Positions 27,493 to 35,595 are shown, numbered from the stretch's first letter. The stretch is DNA of 64,000 nt from Tenacibaculum sp. (GCA_022448525.1 JAKVCX010000004.1:372001-436000); one strand, 5' to 3'. Translations and numbers: made by a program. Notes: a model not told the origin generated them from the letters alone.

Positions 27493-29661
27493 CTAAGATA
27501 ACTTTAATGGAAGATCTGTTAATCTTTTCCCAGTAAGTCTTCTTACTGCATTTGCAACAGCAGCACCAATTGGACCCATCGGTGGTTCTCCAACTGGTAA
27601 TGGAATATCGACTCCTTGTATAAAATGAATATCAATTTCTTTAGGAGCATGTTTCATTAAAGCCATATCATAAGGACCGTAGATTGTTGGAGAGAGTTGA
27701 CCATTTTCAAGAGTCATTTTTTCAAACATAGCACCGCTCATTCCCATAATTATAGATCCTTCACATTGTGCTTTTACTTGATCAGGATTTACAGTTACAC
27801 CACAATCGAAAGCACAAGTAACTTTATGAACTTTAATTTGATTATTTTCTATGGAAACTTCCACTACGTGAGCAGAAGGAGAATTTGCATCTGTAGATGC
27901 CGCGAATCCTTTAGCTATTCCATTTGAAGGTTTATCATCATAGTTACCTTTTTCTGCAGCAAGTTTTATGATATCGAACAGTCGCTTTTGATTTCCCTCG
28001 TTGCTAATACTAGCCAATCGAAATTCAACTGGATTTTTTCCTGATTTAATAGCCATTTCATCCACAAAACTTTCTATTGCAAAAGTATTCGCTAATAAAC
28101 CCAAGCTTCTCCACCAGCTTGTTGCAAATGGTAAGGTTGTATGCCACTGAACTGCTCTATGATTTGGTATTTTATCATACATAATATTTCCACCTCGCAT
28201 GGCACCGACATCTGTTCCTAAAATTGAATTGATAGCATTCGGAAATAAAATAGAGCCTATAGCAACATCTCCACTTGCGTAATGATGTTCTAAACTATCT
28301 AAGTGACCTTCAGAATTTAGCTTACCACGCATAATATGTTGAGTTGGAGGTCTAAATAAATCATTTTGGAACTCTTCTTTTCTTGTGAAAATGTATTTAA
28401 CAGGTCTTCCGGCTTCTTTTGATAATTGAACAGCTTGAATCGCATGATTTGTATTCAATCGTCTACCAAATCCACCTCCTAGGTAAGTAGGAACAACATT
28501 CACATTTTCTTTATCAACTCCTAATGCTTCAGCAACATATTCCCGTGTTTTACCAGGAACTTGTGTTGAAAGTATGATAGTTATATTCCCATTATTATAA
28601 TCTGCAACAGCACCATTAGGTTCGATTTGAGCATGAGCTCCAATTGGACTTGTAAATGTCATTGAAACTGTAGAATCATCATTTGGTTCAAGTGCACTTC
28701 CTTGTTTTTGAGTGATCATTTCATCACCTTTTCCAACTTGTAATAATCCACGAATTTCTTCTTCTGTCCACTTTTTAGGAATATCCCATTCTACGTCAAT
28801 TTTAAATTTAGCTGCCAATGCTTGCGGATAACTTTTTGCTACTACACCAATCCAATCATCTATTTGAACTATTTTTACAACACCAGGCATATTTTCTGCC
28901 TTATTTGTATTGGCGCTTTTGAATTTAGCTCCAACTGTACTAGGTCGAATTATTGCCGCGTGTAACATATTTGGCAATTCAGCATCTAAACCAAAAATAG
29001 GATCTCCAAAAACCTTTGCATTTAAGTCAATTCTACGAATTGGCTTTCCTATGAATTTGTAGTCTTTCATAGGTCTTAAATTTGGAGTGTCTGGAACATT
29101 CCATTCCGAAACACCTTCAGCAATTTCAGAATAAGTCATTGATTTACCTCCGCCGGAAACAATACCATTTTTAGTGGTTAGGGTAGAAGGATTTACATCT
29201 AATTTTTTAGCTGCTTCAATCTTTAACATTTCTCGCATTGTTGCTGACAATTCACGCAAAGGTTTCCAGAGTCCTCCGACAGATAAACTTCCACCTGTAC
29301 TTAAGGCGTCAATAACACCTGTCTTCGTGGCTGCTCCGATCACCTCGATTTGATTTATGGCTACATCCATTTCATCCGCAATCATTTGTGCAAAGCTTGT
29401 AAAAGAGCCTTGTCCCATTTCAACTTTTGGGGAATGAAAAATAACTTTATTTTCTTTTGTTAACTCAAACCATAGATTTGGTTCTGTTCCGCTTCCCATA
29501 TAGGAAGGAGCCATAGTTTCAGTCATTTCAAGAATAGATCTTCTTAAGGGATTTCTGAAAACATAAGTTCCAACTGCCAAAACTCCTAATGTACCTAAAC
29601 CACCACGAACTAAAAATTTACGACGAGAAATTCCTTTTTTCTGTTGTTTTGTATTACTCAT
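27493..29661 (-). CDS. IorB-like molybdopterin-binding oxidoreductase subunit, Tat-exported
   Basis: A 722-residue xanthine-dehydrogenase-family molybdopterin subunit. The N-terminus has a twin-arginine signal (ISRRKFLVRGG) and a hydrophobic segment, so it is exported to the periplasm or anchored. Molybdopterin motifs include GGGFGRRLNTNHA, MRGGNIMYD and the C-terminal GEPPMGPIGAAVANAV, whose Glu is the expected active-site base. Such IorB-like enzymes oxidise aldehydes or N-heterocycles. The 2Fe-2S subunit and a cytochrome c lie immediately upstream in the operon; the substrate cannot be told from sequence. Confidence 0.9.
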   Translation of the reverse strand: MSNTKQQKKGISRRKFLVRGGLGTLGVLAVGTYVFRNPLRRSILEMTETMAPSYMGSGTEPNLWFELTKENKVIFHSPKVEMGQGSFTSFAQMIADEMDVAINQIEVIGAATKTGVIDALSTGGSLSVGGLWKPLRELSATMREMLKIEAAKKLDVNPSTLTTKNGIVSGGGKSMTYSEIAEGVSEWNVPDTPNLRPMKDYKFIGKPIRRIDLNAKVFGDPIFGLDAELPNMLHAAIIRPSTVGAKFKSANTNKAENMPGVVKIVQIDDWIGVVAKSYPQALAAKFKIDVEWDIPKKWTEEEIRGLLQVGKGDEMITQKQGSALEPNDDSTVSMTFTSPIGAHAQIEPNGAVADYNNGNITIILSTQVPGKTREYVAEALGVDKENVNVVPTYLGGGFGRRLNTNHAIQAVQLSKEAGRPVKYIFTRKEEFQNDLFRPPTQHIMRGKLNSEGHLDSLEHHYASGDVAIGSILFPNAINSILGTDVGAMRGGNIMYDKIPNHRAVQWHTTLPFATSWWRSLGLLANTFAIESFVDEMAIKSGKNPVEFRLASISNEGNQKRLFDIIKLAAEKGNYDDKPSNGIAKGFAASTDANSPSAHVVEVSIENNQIKVHKVTCAFDCGVTVNPDQVKAQCEGSIIMGMSGAMFEKMTLENGQLSPTIYGPYDMALMKHAPKEIDIHFIQGVDIPLPVGEPPMGPIGAAVANAVRRLTGKRLTDLPLKLS

Positions 29662-29671
29662 AATCGAAAAA

Positions 29672-30145
29672 TTAGTTGTTAGTAGTGTTTTTTATTTCGG
29701 CTGCACGATGTATCGCTTTCCTCATTCGATAATACGTTGCACAACGACAAATATTAATTATATTCTGGTCAATATCTTCATCTGTTGGATTTGGAACTTT
29801 TTCTAATAATGCTGCTGTTGCCATCATAAAACCAGGCTGACAATAACCACATTGTGGAACCACTTCTTCAATCCATGCTTGTTGAACAGGGTGAGGATTT
29901 TCAGGTGATCCTAAACCTTCAATAGTGGTTACTTTTTTACCTTCCACAAATTTTACGGCATAAGAACATGAACGAACTTCTTCACCATTTACCATAATTG
30001 TACAAGCTCCACATGCCGCTTTACCACAACCGAATTTAGTTCCTTTTAAATCTAAAACATCTCTAATTACCCAAAGTAAAGGTGTGTTTCCATCTTCAAT
30101 ATCTATAGAAGTGGATTGATTATTTATTTCAAATGAAATTTTCAT
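29672..30145 (-). CDS. IorA-like (2Fe-2S)-binding oxidoreductase subunit
   Basis: A 157-residue protein with two [2Fe-2S] domains: the plant-ferredoxin-type site CGKAACGACTIMVNG plus a further Cys in VRSCSY, and the four-helix site QCGYCQPGFMM with NICRCATYYR. It passes electrons from the molybdopterin subunit encoded 10 bases downstream to the cytochrome c encoded 21 bases upstream. No Tat signal is visible, so export would have to be by hitch-hiking on the large subunit. Confidence 0.93.
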   Translation of the reverse strand: MKISFEINNQSTSIDIEDGNTPLLWVIRDVLDLKGTKFGCGKAACGACTIMVNGEEVRSCSYAVKFVEGKKVTTIEGLGSPENPHPVQQAWIEEVVPQCGYCQPGFMMATAALLEKVPNPTDEDIDQNIINICRCATYYRMRKAIHRAAEIKNTTNN

Positions 30146-30166
30146 AAAAAGAGTTTTAGTAATTAA

Positions 30167-30781
30167 TTATTGATCAGATGGAATTACGGCACCATCTTTA
30201 AACCATTGTTTTACAGCTTTTATATACTCGTCCACTGGAACAGGTGGAGGATTTCGTTTAGTTCCATCTGCACGAACACCAGGTTCCCAAGCCCAAAGAA
30301 CTAATTCGTGTTCAGTTAAATGATGCATTAATTCTTCATGATTTCTTCCTCCATTTCTTTTAGGATCAAGCATTGATTCTGCAATCTCATTTCTAGTTAA
30401 ACCTTCCCATTTCATACTTTCTGGAGCTAATGACCACTCTGGAGCACCAGGAACGCCAGAATAATTATTGTTTTCTGATTGATGACAAGTCGTACATTTT
30501 GTTGCTTGATATCCTAAATTATTTTCACCTCGAGACATTCCGAAATAATGAGGATGTGCATCATCTCCTTGTTTAGGAATATTATCATTTGGGTGACAAT
30601 TAACGCATCGAGGACTCATTAATACGTCCATCATTTTAGTGTAATTGTCATTGTTGTTTTTTGAAGAAGTTATTTCTTTTGAAACAGGAACATATACTGG
30701 CGAGTTGTTTAGATTAGAAGCTAAAATAATTCCAGTAACAAGTAATAAAGGTATTACTAGCAGTTTTACTGATTTCCTCAT
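30167..30781 (-). CDS. Di-haem c-type cytochrome, probable electron acceptor of the IorAB-like enzyme
   Basis: A 204-residue protein with an N-terminal membrane anchor or signal (RKSVKLLVIPLLLVTGIILAS) and two haem-binding motifs, CVNCH at 59-63 and CTTCH at 96-100. A Met-rich region between and after them may supply distal ligands. The gene opens the operon and is followed after 21 bases by the 2Fe-2S subunit, so it probably delivers electrons from the molybdenum enzyme to the respiratory chain in the periplasm. Similar proteins are often labelled isoquinoline 1-oxidoreductase subunit. Confidence 0.88.
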   Translation of the reverse strand: MRKSVKLLVIPLLLVTGIILASNLNNSPVYVPVSKEITSSKNNNDNYTKMMDVLMSPRCVNCHPNDNIPKQGDDAHPHYFGMSRGENNLGYQATKCTTCHQSENNNYSGVPGAPEWSLAPESMKWEGLTRNEIAESMLDPKRNGGRNHEELMHHLTEHELVLWAWEPGVRADGTKRNPPPVPVDEYIKAVKQWFKDGAVIPSDQ

Positions 30782-30885
30782 AAGTAGTTTGTTAGTTGAT
30801 ATTTAAAAATACAAAAATTCCTTTAAATCAGTTGTTTAAGTTGGTGATGTCAATCCTCTTATTATTGAATAAAGAAATCATTTTA

Positions 30886-30893
30886 TAAAATTA
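30886..30893 (-). promoter_or_regulatory. Near-consensus -7 box (TAATTTTA) of the IorAB-cytochrome operon
   Basis: TAATTTTA differs from TAnnTTTG only in the last base and lies 18 bases downstream (minus strand) of the shared AraC-type element at 30912-30934. Confidence 0.35.
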
Positions 30894-30911
30894 GATAATA
30901 ATGAATATTAA

Positions 30912-30934
30912 AAGTTGTTCGAAAACGTCAAGTT
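30912..30934 (-). promoter_or_regulatory. Candidate operator shared with the AraC gene (copy 1, IorAB operon)
   Basis: On the minus strand the element reads TTGACGTTTT then a variable triplet then ACAA. It matches the copy at 31805-31827 at 18 of 23 positions. It is just past the AraC stop and upstream of the cytochrome/IorAB operon, 18 bases before a near-consensus -7 box. Confidence 0.5.
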
Positions 30935-31774
30935 TTAAGAATTTAATTTTAAAGATTTAAAAAAGTCCGATGGAGTTATAGAGAATTGTTTTTTAAATGC
31001 TTTGCTGAAGTGTGCTAAATCTTCAAAACCTGACTCTAAATACACCTTAGATGGTTTACTATATTCAGCTTTCATTAAATTTTTTGCATAATACAATCTT
31101 TCCTTCATAATCCAACGATGTGGTGTATCGTTAAAAATGGCCTTGAATTCTCGATTAAAAGTAGATAAACTTCTTCCTGACTGCTTCGCTAAAGTTGCTA
31201 AAGGAATATTATATAAAAAGTTATGTTTTACTAGTTTTTCAATACTAGCTCTTTCATTAATTGAAAATTCTTTAAATATCTGAAGTATATTTTCATCAGC
31301 TTCTGCTAATGCACGCAGTGCTTGTAAAGTTTTTTCTTCTATTGTATCTATATCAATAGACTCTTTTTCATCAATATGAACAATTAATGATTGCATTAAG
31401 TCATTCAACTTTTCTGTTGTTGGAATTTCAAAAAAGCTTTGGTTGATTCCTTTTGATTTTGGAAGCTCTATTTTATCTATAACCTTTCGGATAAATTCAT
31501 TAGTTAAACCGAAGCCATAAGTTTTAGCCAAACCTTCTTCCTGAGTCCAAGATTTATGAAGTTTGGCCTCCGTGTATTTTCTTAATAAGGCGAAATTTCC
31601 TTTTGGGATTTCATATTGTTTGCCTCCAGTTTCTAAATGCAGTGTACCAGTTTGCGTAAATAATAAGATAGAACTAGGATAATATGCCTCTGTTATTCTA
31701 TCGCAATTGGTTACACAAGATGCCGCAATTTGTAAATCACCAGATTGAATATATTTAATTCTATGTTCTTCCAT
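30935..31774 (-). CDS. AraC-family transcriptional regulator of the molybdenum-enzyme block
   Basis: Start chosen at ATG 31774 (MEEHRIKYIQ) rather than the GTG 27 bases upstream. The 279-residue protein has an N-terminal cupin-like sensor domain with two Cys close together (ASCVTNC) and a C-terminal AraC domain (about 180-275) with NIPLATLAKQSGRSLSTFNREFK and LESGFEDLAHFSKAFKKQFSITPSDF. A 23-base element is repeated upstream of this gene and upstream of the IorAB operon that follows it, which points to autoregulation and control of that operon. Confidence 0.88.
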   Translation of the reverse strand: MEEHRIKYIQSGDLQIAASCVTNCDRITEAYYPSSILLFTQTGTLHLETGGKQYEIPKGNFALLRKYTEAKLHKSWTQEEGLAKTYGFGLTNEFIRKVIDKIELPKSKGINQSFFEIPTTEKLNDLMQSLIVHIDEKESIDIDTIEEKTLQALRALAEADENILQIFKEFSINERASIEKLVKHNFLYNIPLATLAKQSGRSLSTFNREFKAIFNDTPHRWIMKERLYYAKNLMKAEYSKPSKVYLESGFEDLAHFSKAFKKQFSITPSDFFKSLKLNS

Positions 31775-31778
31775 AGGA

Positions 31779-31786
31779 TAAATATA
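31779..31786 (-). promoter_or_regulatory. Near-consensus -7 box (TATATTTA) of the AraC gene
   Basis: TATATTTA is one mismatch from TAnnTTTG and lies 18 bases downstream of the shared operator copy at 31805-31827, the same spacing as in the IorAB promoter. It is only 4 bases before ATG 31774, so a leaderless transcript is possible. Confidence 0.35.
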
Positions 31787-31804
31787 TTGCAAGAAAATCA
31801 CTAA

Positions 31805-31827
31805 AACTTGTCTAAAAACGTCAAATT
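31805..31827 (-). promoter_or_regulatory. Candidate operator shared with the IorAB operon (copy 2, AraC gene)
   Basis: Minus-strand TTGACGTTTT and ACAA blocks match the copy at 30912-30934 at 18 of 23 positions. The element is upstream of the AraC start codon. Confidence 0.5.
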
Positions 31828-31833
31828 AAAAAT

Positions 31834-32721
31834 TTACATTTCATAGAAAGAATTACTATCATCAGCAATTGCAGTTTCTTTATTTTCAATTAATTCTTTT
31901 ATGTTCAGTTCAATTGTTCTTGAAATAGAACCAATAGGGCAATCTGTAGGTCGATTACTAAATGGATCTTGAACGTTTTTTGCAATTTTTTCTAAAAGCA
32001 AAAAAGGAATTGAAATTACAATTAAAACAGGAATACCAATCCACATTTCAAAATTCATAAAAGACAATGATAAAAGAAACAGAAAGACAAAAATGAAGAA
32101 ACGTAATGTAAGTCTGTATGTTTTTGGGAAAACAGTTTTTTTTATTCTTTCTGCTTTTCCCATTGATTCACATAACCTCACAATCGTACTATCAATTTGA
32201 ACTTGCTGAAAATAGTTTAAATCTCCATTTCTATGCAACGTATTTAAATCATTCGAATGTTTGTTTAGAATAGAAAGAGGTTTGTGATTATGACCACGTA
32301 AAATATCTTTTTCGTCTTCAGGTACGTATTTAGCAATTGAGTTTTCTGTATCTTTTTCCCTCAAATTATCTGCAAATAAATAACACCAAGCGATTTGCCT
32401 TAGAGCCATTTTGGTTACTGTATCTTTTGCTTGAGGATTCGTATAATTTAATAATTGAGTAACAAAAGATCTAGAATCATTTACGATTGCACCCCATATT
32501 TTTCTAGCTTCCCACCAACGATCATAAGATTGACTTAATTTAAAAGAAAGTAAAAGAGTAATTGATGTTCCTAAAAAACCACTAAAGGATAGAGGTAATT
32601 CAATTTTTAAGTACTGTTGTTCCAATACATAACTGGCTGTTACAAAGCAAGCAACTAAAACTATATCCCACTTTATAAGGTTAAACCAATATTTTAATGG
32701 TACTCTTTTATCTAAAATCAT
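31834..32721 (-). CDS. Bestrophin-family anion channel-like membrane protein
   Basis: A 295-residue protein of the bestrophin/UPF0187 family with four main membrane spans. Diagnostic segments are LSFSGFLGTSITLLLSFKLSQSYDRWWEARKIWGAIVNDSR, KTYRLTLRFF and DPFSNRPTDCPIGSISRTIE. Bacterial bestrophins are pentameric ion channels, mostly cation selective in the one structurally studied family member. The gene is separated from the AraC gene by about 60 bases and a terminator follows the small gene upstream. Confidence 0.88.
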   Translation of the reverse strand: MILDKRVPLKYWFNLIKWDIVLVACFVTASYVLEQQYLKIELPLSFSGFLGTSITLLLSFKLSQSYDRWWEARKIWGAIVNDSRSFVTQLLNYTNPQAKDTVTKMALRQIAWCYLFADNLREKDTENSIAKYVPEDEKDILRGHNHKPLSILNKHSNDLNTLHRNGDLNYFQQVQIDSTIVRLCESMGKAERIKKTVFPKTYRLTLRFFIFVFLFLLSLSFMNFEMWIGIPVLIVISIPFLLLEKIAKNVQDPFSNRPTDCPIGSISRTIELNIKELIENKETAIADDSNSFYEM

Positions 32722-32775
32722 AATGCTATTTGATTGATGGAGGCTAAAAGTAGTAAAATCAAATTTGATTCAAAA

Positions 32776-32812
32776 AGAAAAATCCTGCACCGAAGCGCAG
32801 GATTCTTTTTGG
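32776..32812 (-). terminator. Intrinsic terminator downstream of the Dps/small-protein unit
   Basis: Inverted repeat AATCCTGC / GCAGGATT with an 8-base loop, flanked by A and T runs on either side. It ends the minus-strand Dps operon and insulates the bestrophin gene. Confidence 0.75.
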
Positions 32813-33004
32813 TTAAATGTACAAATGACAATCGTCGTACATTTTCACCTCTCCATAATAAGTCTCTCTATATTTATGTATTGTTCTAATAGGAACAAAC
32901 AAAAAATATTTTTTGATGTACGTAACTTTAGTTATTAATCTTCCCATTTTTGGAGAGAACAGATTGATGGTTTTTGTTTTTCTTTTTATCCGAAATATCT
33001 TCAT
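32813..33004 (-). CDS. Small basic protein of unknown function in the Dps operon
   Basis: A 63-residue Lys/Arg/Tyr-rich protein (IKRKTKTINLFSPKMGRL, IHKYRETYYGEVKMYDDC). The ATG is 17 bases after the dps stop and a terminator directly follows the stop, which supports a real coding unit co-transcribed with dps. I do not recognise a family. A single Cys and His near the C-terminus (DDCHLYI) are the only possible ligand residues. No signal peptide or membrane span. Confidence 0.65.
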   Translation of the reverse strand: MKIFRIKRKTKTINLFSPKMGRLITKVTYIKKYFLFVPIRTIHKYRETYYGEVKMYDDCHLYI

Positions 33005-33021
33005 ATATAAATTTTGATTAA

Positions 33022-33525
33022 TTATGACAATACGATATCTGCCTTTAATTGTTCTACTTTATTTTTTGTCCAAGCGTTTAACATCCAACTTGTTTTCTCT
33101 AAATCCTTAATGTATGATCCGATTAAATCAACCGTACCTTCATCACTTACTTTATTTGCTTTTTTAATTACGATATTCATTTGATATAGTAATCGTTTAT
33201 GATCTTCTAGTAAGACTAGTATCATGTCTCTATCCGTTTGGAAAGGAGATGTTTCAGAAATAGAGGCTATTTTTAAATATCTACTATATCTGCTTACTGG
33301 ATGAAACTGTAAGGTTAAAATTCTTTCTGCTAGCTCATCAATTTTTACACGTGCATCTTTATACATATTCTCAAACTTTTCATGTAGTTCGAAGAAGTTT
33401 TCTCCAACAACATTCCAGTGAAAGTTTCTTAACTTTTGATAATAGATATGATAATCAGCTAATAATTGATTTAATTCTCTAGCTACTAATAAGTTTTCTT
33501 CTTTGTTTCTTGTTAAATAGTTCAT
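33022..33525 (-). CDS. dps: Dps-family ferritin-like DNA-protection protein
   Basis: A 167-residue four-helix protein with the Dps ferroxidase signature: YYQKLRNFHWNVVGENFFELHEKFENMYKDARVKIDELAERIL, providing His and Asp/Glu ligands at the subunit interface. Dps dodecamers oxidise and store iron with peroxide and protect DNA. Presence of an iron-storage gene a few kilobases from a siderophore operon is noteworthy but they are not linked transcriptionally. A strong hairpin lies just upstream. Confidence 0.93.
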   Translation of the reverse strand: MNYLTRNKEENLLVARELNQLLADYHIYYQKLRNFHWNVVGENFFELHEKFENMYKDARVKIDELAERILTLQFHPVSRYSRYLKIASISETSPFQTDRDMILVLLEDHKRLLYQMNIVIKKANKVSDEGTVDLIGSYIKDLEKTSWMLNAWTKNKVEQLKADIVLS

Positions 33526-33567
33526 GTTTCTATGTTTTTAATTAATATTCTTGATTCGTCGTTTTTA

Positions 33568-33600
33568 AAACTTTGTGCTCAAAAGAAGAGCACAAAGTTT
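33568..33600 (-). terminator. Perfect hairpin between the broken secreted-protein gene and dps
   Basis: AAACTTTGTGCTC and GAGCACAAAGTTT form a 13-bp perfect stem with a 7-base loop. On the minus strand it is followed by TTTTAAAAA, so it looks like a terminator for the upstream gene. It is only about 43 bases before the dps ATG, so it could also be a leader element of dps. Confidence 0.65.
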
Positions 33601-33638
33601 CTTGTGTTTACACACTACTATTGGAAAACATGAACCAA

Positions 33639-34142
33639 TTAGAAGATATCATTTGGTAATAATATCTCGGACTTTATATTGTTTTCATCTACCACGGTAA
33701 TAATGAAATCTCGGTTTTCATTTAATTTCGTTTCCCCGGTAAAATCTACTGTGTTGTCTAAGGTTGAAATTTCATACGTTTCCATTTTTGGTAATTGATT
33801 TTCCATTGTTAATAATGGAATGTTTTTATCCAATTCGTATGAAGTAATGTAAGCTTGATCATAATGATTATCATAATCATTATCGGTCATTACAATTTTG
33901 GTAACCTCTGGAGAAGTATTGATACGATCTTGATTTAATTTGTATCTATCTTTTTCATCAAATACTACATTTTGTTCTTTTAGCGTTACAATTTTTACTT
34001 TTTTCGTAGTTCATTTATTATTTTCTAAAACCTTTACTTTTCCTTCGGTTGTAGTTTTAATAAAATCTGTTTGAGCAACATTTTGTTGGGCAAATAAGGC
34101 TCCAAATCCAAATACTGTTGCGGTTAAAAATAATTTTTTCAT
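33639..34142 (-). pseudogene. Secreted protein gene interrupted by an in-frame TGA
   Basis: From ATG 34142 the frame gives a signal peptide (KKLFLTATVFGFGALFAQQ) and 43 codons up to LENNK, then a TGA at 34013-34011. The same frame continues without any shift for 123 more codons to the normal stop at 33639, with neighbour-like composition. The ORF track saw only the last 83 codons. The full product would be about 166 residues, secreted, of unknown family. Promoter (TACTTTTG) and upstream operator appear intact, so one recent nonsense mutation (or a sequencing error) is the simplest explanation. Confidence 0.7.
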
Positions 34143-34230
34143 AATGTATGTGTTTTAAAATTACAAGTAAATTTTTTTTGAGATGCTCACTATTTTACAT
34201 CTGTAATTCGTGTTTGAAACAAATACATTA

Positions 34231-34238
34231 CAAAAGTA
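34231..34238 (-). promoter_or_regulatory. -7 box (TACTTTTG) of the broken secreted-protein gene
   Basis: TACTTTTG on the minus strand fits TAnnTTTG, lies 88 bases upstream of ATG 34142 and exactly 20 bases downstream of the paired TTAACTCAT operator. Confidence 0.5.
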
Positions 34239-34258
34239 CAGCAGGTTTACAGTGTACA

Positions 34259-34288
34259 TTAACTCATTTGATGGAATGCTTAACTCAT
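34259..34288 (-). promoter_or_regulatory. Candidate AraC operator: two TTAACTCAT half-sites 21 bp apart
   Basis: TTAACTCAT occurs at 34259-34267 and again at 34280-34288, a 21-bp period (two helical turns). An inverted copy is at 34321-34329. The 18-base string starting at 34259 (TTAACTCAT plus TTGATGGAA) recurs as its perfect reverse complement at 35644-35661 upstream of the AraC gene 34558-35595. Confidence 0.6.
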
Positions 34289-34382
34289 ATCATAATTTGT
34301 ACTTTTTTGGATAATACGAAATGAGTTAAAGATGTTGTTTTTTGTGTTAAATAGTAAAGATTAAATTCGTTACCTTTTAATT

Positions 34383-34556
34383 ATGAAGAATAGTATTAGA
34401 AAACTTAAAGGAAAATTAAAATTAAGAAGAACTAGATCTAAACCTTATAAACAAAAGAGTTATTCAACAACCAATGTTATTATAATTATTGGAATTGTAG
34501 CGATTGTAGGTTTTATAATTTTGGCTGTAATTTTAGAATGTACAACTGACTTTTAA
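34383..34556 (+). CDS. 57-residue single-span membrane protein (too short for the ORF track)
   Basis: ATG 34383 to TAA 34554-34556 encodes a basic cytoplasmic N-terminus (KNSIRKLKGKLKLRRTRSK) followed by one hydrophobic span (NVIIIIGIVAIVGFIILAVI) and a short tail. The Lys/Arg-then-TM layout is a strong positive-inside topology and the third-position composition is coding-like. It stops one base before the convergent AraC gene. No family is recognised. It shares the intergenic region holding the AraC-type operator. Confidence 0.55.
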   Translation: MKNSIRKLKGKLKLRRTRSKPYKQKSYSTTNVIIIIGIVAIVGFIILAVILECTTDF

Positions 34557-34557
34557 C

Positions 34558-35595
34558 CTAGCTAACTTTAATGGCAGCTTCTTTTTTGTTTTTAAGAAAT
34601 TCACTTGGCGACATTCCATATTTTCTCTTAAAGATTTTTGAAAAATAACTTCTGCTACTAAATCCTATAGAATATACAACTTGAGAAATATTATAGTCAG
34701 TATTGTTCAGTAAATCTCTAGCTTCTTCCAAACGAACATGTCTGAGATATTCAATAACAGTTCTTGAAAACAATAACTTGAACCCTTCTTGCAGTTTAGC
34801 TTGTGTAATCCCAAGATCTAAAGCCATTTCCTCTACATTATAATCCTCAGCTACATTTTTAGCAATTTTAGTAGCTAATCGTCTAATAAGTCGAATTTCT
34901 TTTTTTGTTAAGTCTGTATCATATTCCTTTTGCTTTTCAACATCTTTGTTATGTTGTTTCATATGTTCAGAAAGAATTTGATAAATAATACCTTCTTTCA
35001 TAAGAATTCGAATCATTCCTTTTTCTTTAATAGCATTTAATCTTTTAATAAGGTTAGACAATTTTAAATTGTAAGAACCAAAATAAGCGAATGTATTCTC
35101 ATGTTGTTTATCATGAAATATTTCGTAAAGCTTTTTATTCAGGACAGAAGCATCATTAAGTCTTTTCGTAATAAACTCTTTTCTACTAATTTGAATAAGA
35201 TTGATGTACGTTTTTACATTTTTCTCAAAGTATCCATAATTATAACCACCATCTTTACTTGTTATAATTATAGGTTGAAACTGATCCAACTTCCTTTTTT
35301 TGTCTTCAAGCTGAAACCTGTGCAAAGAATGACCTTCTAGCGTATACACAAAATGAATAGGATTAAACATTGAAGTGTCCATAATTAAAGTTATATCATC
35401 AAAGAAAGTGATATTATACTCTAATAAATTTCCTCCCCATTCAAAATTGATGAAAGTGATTTTACCAAAGGCATTTTTATTATTTATAGTTAAGATATAT
35501 TCACCCCAACGTTCTTGAATTTCACCTCCAAGAACTTCTTGAATTTGTTTAACCGTTCCCTCTGTAGTTGTTGCAGTAATTCGTATCTCTTTCAT
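34558..35595 (-). CDS. AraC-family transcriptional regulator
   Basis: A 345-residue protein whose N-terminal 150 residues resemble a sensor domain and whose C-terminus carries the AraC DNA-binding fold: YNVEEMALDLGITQAKLQEGFKLLF, and VVYSIGFSSRSYFSKIFKRKYGMSPSEFLKN. The TTAACTCAT element is found upstream of its own gene and, in duplicate, upstream of the broken secreted-protein gene, so it probably controls both. The divergent CorA pair could also be a target. Confidence 0.88.
   Translation of the reverse strand: MKEIRITATTTEGTVKQIQEVLGGEIQERWGEYILTINNKNAFGKITFINFEWGGNLLEYNITFFDDITLIMDTSMFNPIHFVYTLEGHSLHRFQLEDKKRKLDQFQPIIITSKDGGYNYGYFEKNVKTYINLIQISRKEFITKRLNDASVLNKKLYEIFHDKQHENTFAYFGSYNLKLSNLIKRLNAIKEKGMIRILMKEGIIYQILSEHMKQHNKDVEKQKEYDTDLTKKEIRLIRRLATKIAKNVAEDYNVEEMALDLGITQAKLQEGFKLLFSRTVIEYLRHVRLEEARDLLNNTDYNISQVVYSIGFSSRSYFSKIFKRKYGMSPSEFLKNKKEAAIKVS

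Noticed and set aside
34011-34013. TGA in 33639-34142 as a selenocysteine or readthrough codon
   Set aside because: I see no selenoprotein family or SECIS-like hairpin, and codons on both sides look ordinary. A single nonsense change is simpler.
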